Origin: Haloarcula japonica DSM 6131
GTDB taxonomy: Archaea; Halobacteriota; Halobacteria; Halobacteriales; Haloarculaceae
Length of the DNA: 64,000 nucleotides
Reading direction: 5' to 3'
NCBI RefSeq assembly: GCF_000336635.1
Contig: NZ_AOLY01000039.1
Coordinates: 62,001 to 126,000 of the forward strand
Positions 62,171 through 64,000 of this stretch are shown here, in pieces. Every line of letters starts with the position of its first letter. The first letter of the stretch is position 1. The position numbers and the translations under genes are program-made. A model generated the notes under the pieces. It saw only the letters and a program-made list of their open reading frames with translations. It did no database searches and was not told the DNA's origin.

Positions 62171-63514
62171 TCAGGCGAGGCTGCTACCGTCGAACTTCGC
62201 GCGGTCGAAGTCGTGGTCGAGCAGGTCGAGAATGGTCGGTGCGATGTCGTAGAGATCGGCATCTTCGATGCGAACGTCCGGGTCATCGACCAGGAGCGTC
62301 GCGTTGTCGAAGCTGTGCATGCCGTTTCGCGGCCCAACACCGAACACGTCCTCGGAGCCCTTGAATCCGGCTTTCAGGTCGAAGCCATGGTTCGGGACGA
62401 CGGTGAGATCCGGCGCGATGTCGTCGTGGTCGCCGCGGAAGGCGTCTTCCTTGGTCACGACACGGTCGGCGACCTTCTTGCCGTCCGGGCCTTCCAGCGA
62501 TTCGAGTTTCTCCTTGAGGTCCGCACGGACGGACTCGTACTCGGCTTCGGGAACGCTGCCGTTCGGCTCCCGGCCCTCTAAGTTGATGTAGAACCGTCCG
62601 GGGATAAGCGAGTAGGCCTTCGTGTCCTCGCTGATATCGCCGAGTTCGGAGTGGTCGTCGGTCGCGTAGTCGAGCCATCCCTCCTGCTGGAGCCACTCGT
62701 TGAAGTGGACCTCGTAGTCGAGGGAAGTGAAGCCGTGGTCCGAGGCGACGACCATCGTCACGTCGTCGGGCAGTCGGTCTCGCAGGTCGCCGAGATAGGC
62801 GTCGACCTGCTTGTAGAACTCGAAGAACGCCTCCTGGTTCTCCCCGTCACGCTCGTAATCTTTGAACAGGAAGTGGTTGACCCGGTCTGTGGTCATGAAC
62901 ACGCCGAAAAACAGGTCCCAGTCGTCCTGTTCGACGTAGTGTTTGAACGCCTCATAGCGTTTTTCGAGCGTCTTGTGGGCGTCTTCGACGAAGTCGCTCT
63001 TGTCGTCGTCGTGGCCGAGTTTGGCGTTGACGTCGATCCGGTAGTCGCTGTCCTGAAGCTGGTCCCGAAGTTCGTCCGGATAGGCGGCCTTGTCCACGCC
63101 CGGTGAGAGGAAGCCAGATACCATCCGCTGGACGTTCCGCTGTGGCGGGAAAGTGACCGGTACGTTGAGCACCGTGGCATTGCGGCCATCGTCGGTGACG
63201 CGGTCCCAGAGGCGCGTCGCCTGCACGTCACGCCCCATCGGGACGTACGTATCGTACGAACCGACCTCGCGGTCTTGGAAGCCGTAGACGCCGGTTTGTC
63301 CAGGGTTAACACCGGTCGTCAGCGCCGGCCAGCAGGCGCTAGACTCGGGCGGGACAATGCTGTCGATGGGGCCGGCGCTTCCGTCCGACGCCATCTCCGT
63401 GAGGTTCGGAAACACGTCAGGGTGTTCCTCGATGAGACTGAACGGTACGCCGTCAATGCCGAAGAAGGCAACACGCGGTGCGTCGTCGCCCTTCAATCGG
63501 TCGAATAATCCCAT
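62171..63514 (-). CDS. Alkaline-phosphatase superfamily phosphodiesterase/nucleotide pyrophosphatase
   Basis: 447 residues. Metal-binding FFGIDGVPFSLI near the start, nucleophile region PPESSACWPALTTGVNPGQTGVYGF, second metal sites in TDRVNHFLF and ASDHGFTSLDYEVHFNEWLQ, and a late DGKKVADRVV... DLTVVPNHGFDLKAG. This is the type I phosphodiesterase (NPP-like) group. The nucleophile is Ser or Thr in SSACWPALTTG. Haloarchaeal copies are cytoplasmic by lack of signal peptide. Substrate unknown; sulphatase or phosphomutase activity cannot be excluded. Confidence 0.85.
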   Translation of the reverse strand: MGLFDRLKGDDAPRVAFFGIDGVPFSLIEEHPDVFPNLTEMASDGSAGPIDSIVPPESSACWPALTTGVNPGQTGVYGFQDREVGSYDTYVPMGRDVQATRLWDRVTDDGRNATVLNVPVTFPPQRNVQRMVSGFLSPGVDKAAYPDELRDQLQDSDYRIDVNAKLGHDDDKSDFVEDAHKTLEKRYEAFKHYVEQDDWDLFFGVFMTTDRVNHFLFKDYERDGENQEAFFEFYKQVDAYLGDLRDRLPDDVTMVVASDHGFTSLDYEVHFNEWLQQEGWLDYATDDHSELGDISEDTKAYSLIPGRFYINLEGREPNGSVPEAEYESVRADLKEKLESLEGPDGKKVADRVVTKEDAFRGDHDDIAPDLTVVPNHGFDLKAGFKGSEDVFGVGPRNGMHSFDNATLLVDDPDVRIEDADLYDIAPTILDLLDHDFDRAKFDGSSLA

Positions 63515-63855
63515 ATGACCCGTTAGTCAGGTCAGGAACAAGAAACTTCTTTTCGGAGCCGCGTCACCGAAAGCGGCAATATCATCGTTACAGCCCACGC
63601 TCAGGACGACTGGTCCGCGTTCTCCGGAACCACAGTCAGATGCGCGATTCCGGGTGTCGACCGCCGCTCGACTCGCGGAACGACAGTCGTGTGGTCCAGC
63701 GCCGCGTCAGTGTCATCAGTAGCCATACACGTATCGATAGTGGGTACACGGGCAAAAAATTACCCATGCTCATACATAATCGGAGACACCTGCCGGTATT
63801 ACTTCTGGAAATACGACGGCGGTGAAACGAAACCGCAAAAGTGGTCCCGGAAGCG
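63515..63855. other. Intergenic region with a possible 41-aa gene
   Basis: 341 bp between the phosphodiesterase and the pyrophosphatase end. It contains only the small acidic frame listed separately; otherwise nothing beyond an AT-rich patch around 63750-63780. Confidence 0.5.
63601..63726 (-). CDS. Possible 41-residue acidic protein
   Basis: ATG at 63724-63726 to TGA at 63601-63603: MATDDTDAALDHTTVVPRVE and then RRSTPGIAHLTVVPENADQSS. It is acidic with codon use like its neighbours, and AATTTTTTG about 30 nt upstream on this strand can be a TATA box. Tiny haloarchaeal proteins of this kind are common. No family recognised; it could be chance. Confidence 0.4.
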   Translation of the reverse strand: MATDDTDAALDHTTVVPRVERRSTPGIAHLTVVPENADQSS

Positions 63856-64000
63856 TCAGTTGAACTCTTCGTCGTACAGTTCCTGAGCGTGGACGATAGC
63901 GTCCTTTGCAGCTTCTTTGTCCTCCCAGCCCAGCGTTTCGACTTCTTTGCCCTCTTCGAGGTTCTTGTAGGTCGAGAAGAACTCGTCGATCTCATCGAGG
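63856..64000 (-). CDS. ppa: Inorganic pyrophosphatase, C-terminal part (gene continues outside window)
   Basis: The last 47 residues of the gene are visible, from the window end to the TGA at 63856-63858. DEFFSTYKNLEEGKEVETLGWEDKEAAKDAIVHAQELYDE matches the closing helices of the soluble family I pyrophosphatase (FFxxYKxLEEGK...xGW....A...I). The catalytic Asp residues are outside the window. Splits pyrophosphate to drive biosynthesis. Confidence 0.85.
   Translation of the reverse strand, partial: LDEIDEFFSTYKNLEEGKEVETLGWEDKEAAKDAIVHAQELYDEEFN

Overview
The window is a gene-dense, G+C-rich stretch of a halophilic archaeon (class Halobacteria). The reasons are strongly acidic proteins, HalX and HalOD1 regulatory domains, a Tat-exported halocyanin, a tubulin-like CetZ, a DUF106 membrane protein in the archaeal adk-DUF106-cmk-cbf5 cluster, a PGF-CTERM protein-sorting tail, and AT-rich boxes about 27-30 nt upstream of start codons as expected for leaderless transcripts. 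The gene set fits Haloarcula or a close relative; that genus guess is from memory and was not checked. I see no rRNA, tRNA, CRISPR array, insertion sequence or prophage.

Layout. 1-6 kb: two universal stress proteins, a DUF4013 membrane protein, a KaiC-like ATPase, NAD kinase, and a membrane PAS protein divergent from a HalX response regulator. 6-11 kb: a TetR repressor divergent from a two-gene exporter (secreted CARDB/COG1361-type protein plus RND pump), with two matching operator-like repeats between them. 10.8-15 kb: a dihydrolipoamide-dehydrogenase-like flavoprotein, a receiver/PAS/GAF histidine kinase and an MTHFSD-type folate-enzyme homologue. 15-18.5 kb: the cobalamin importer, with btuF and btuCD divergent from one AT box. 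18.5-23 kb: an MrfA/YprA-like helicase, an AI-2E-family membrane protein and an MscS channel.

23-32.5 kb is the carbamoyl-phosphate synthase locus: an Lrp/AsnC regulator divergent from carA, a PH-like protein, a large multi-PAS kinase, then carB. A 27-bp element (23 of 27 identical) lies in the same orientation upstream of both carA and carB, which suggests that the adjacent Lrp regulator, or something like it, coordinates both subunits. 32.5-45 kb holds a lipoprotein, conserved haloarchaeal hypotheticals, a tandem pair of membrane paralogues, two flavin oxidoreductases, two more histidine kinases, homoserine kinase and a 1-Cys peroxiredoxin. 45-49 kb is the archaeal adk-DUF106-cmk-truB group.

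49-57 kb is the heat-shock locus grpE-dnaK ... dnaJ. An AT-richer island between dnaK and dnaJ carries small regulators (winged helix, TrmB-like, HalOD1) and a pilin-like protein. The dnaK stop codon sits in the loop of a perfect 13-bp hairpin, followed by more hairpins and a diverged second copy of the dnaK 3' end. 57-64 kb: a MazG-like protein, a truncated adenylate-forming-enzyme homologue, halocyanin, an SRPBCC protein, a small HTH protein, CetZ, a phosphodiesterase-superfamily protein and the C-terminal end of inorganic pyrophosphatase.

The most interesting unexplained signals are the shared car promoter element, a family of hairpins with variable perfect stems but a nearly constant 11-nt loop (after carA and after dnaK), and the twin operators at the TetR/RND locus.
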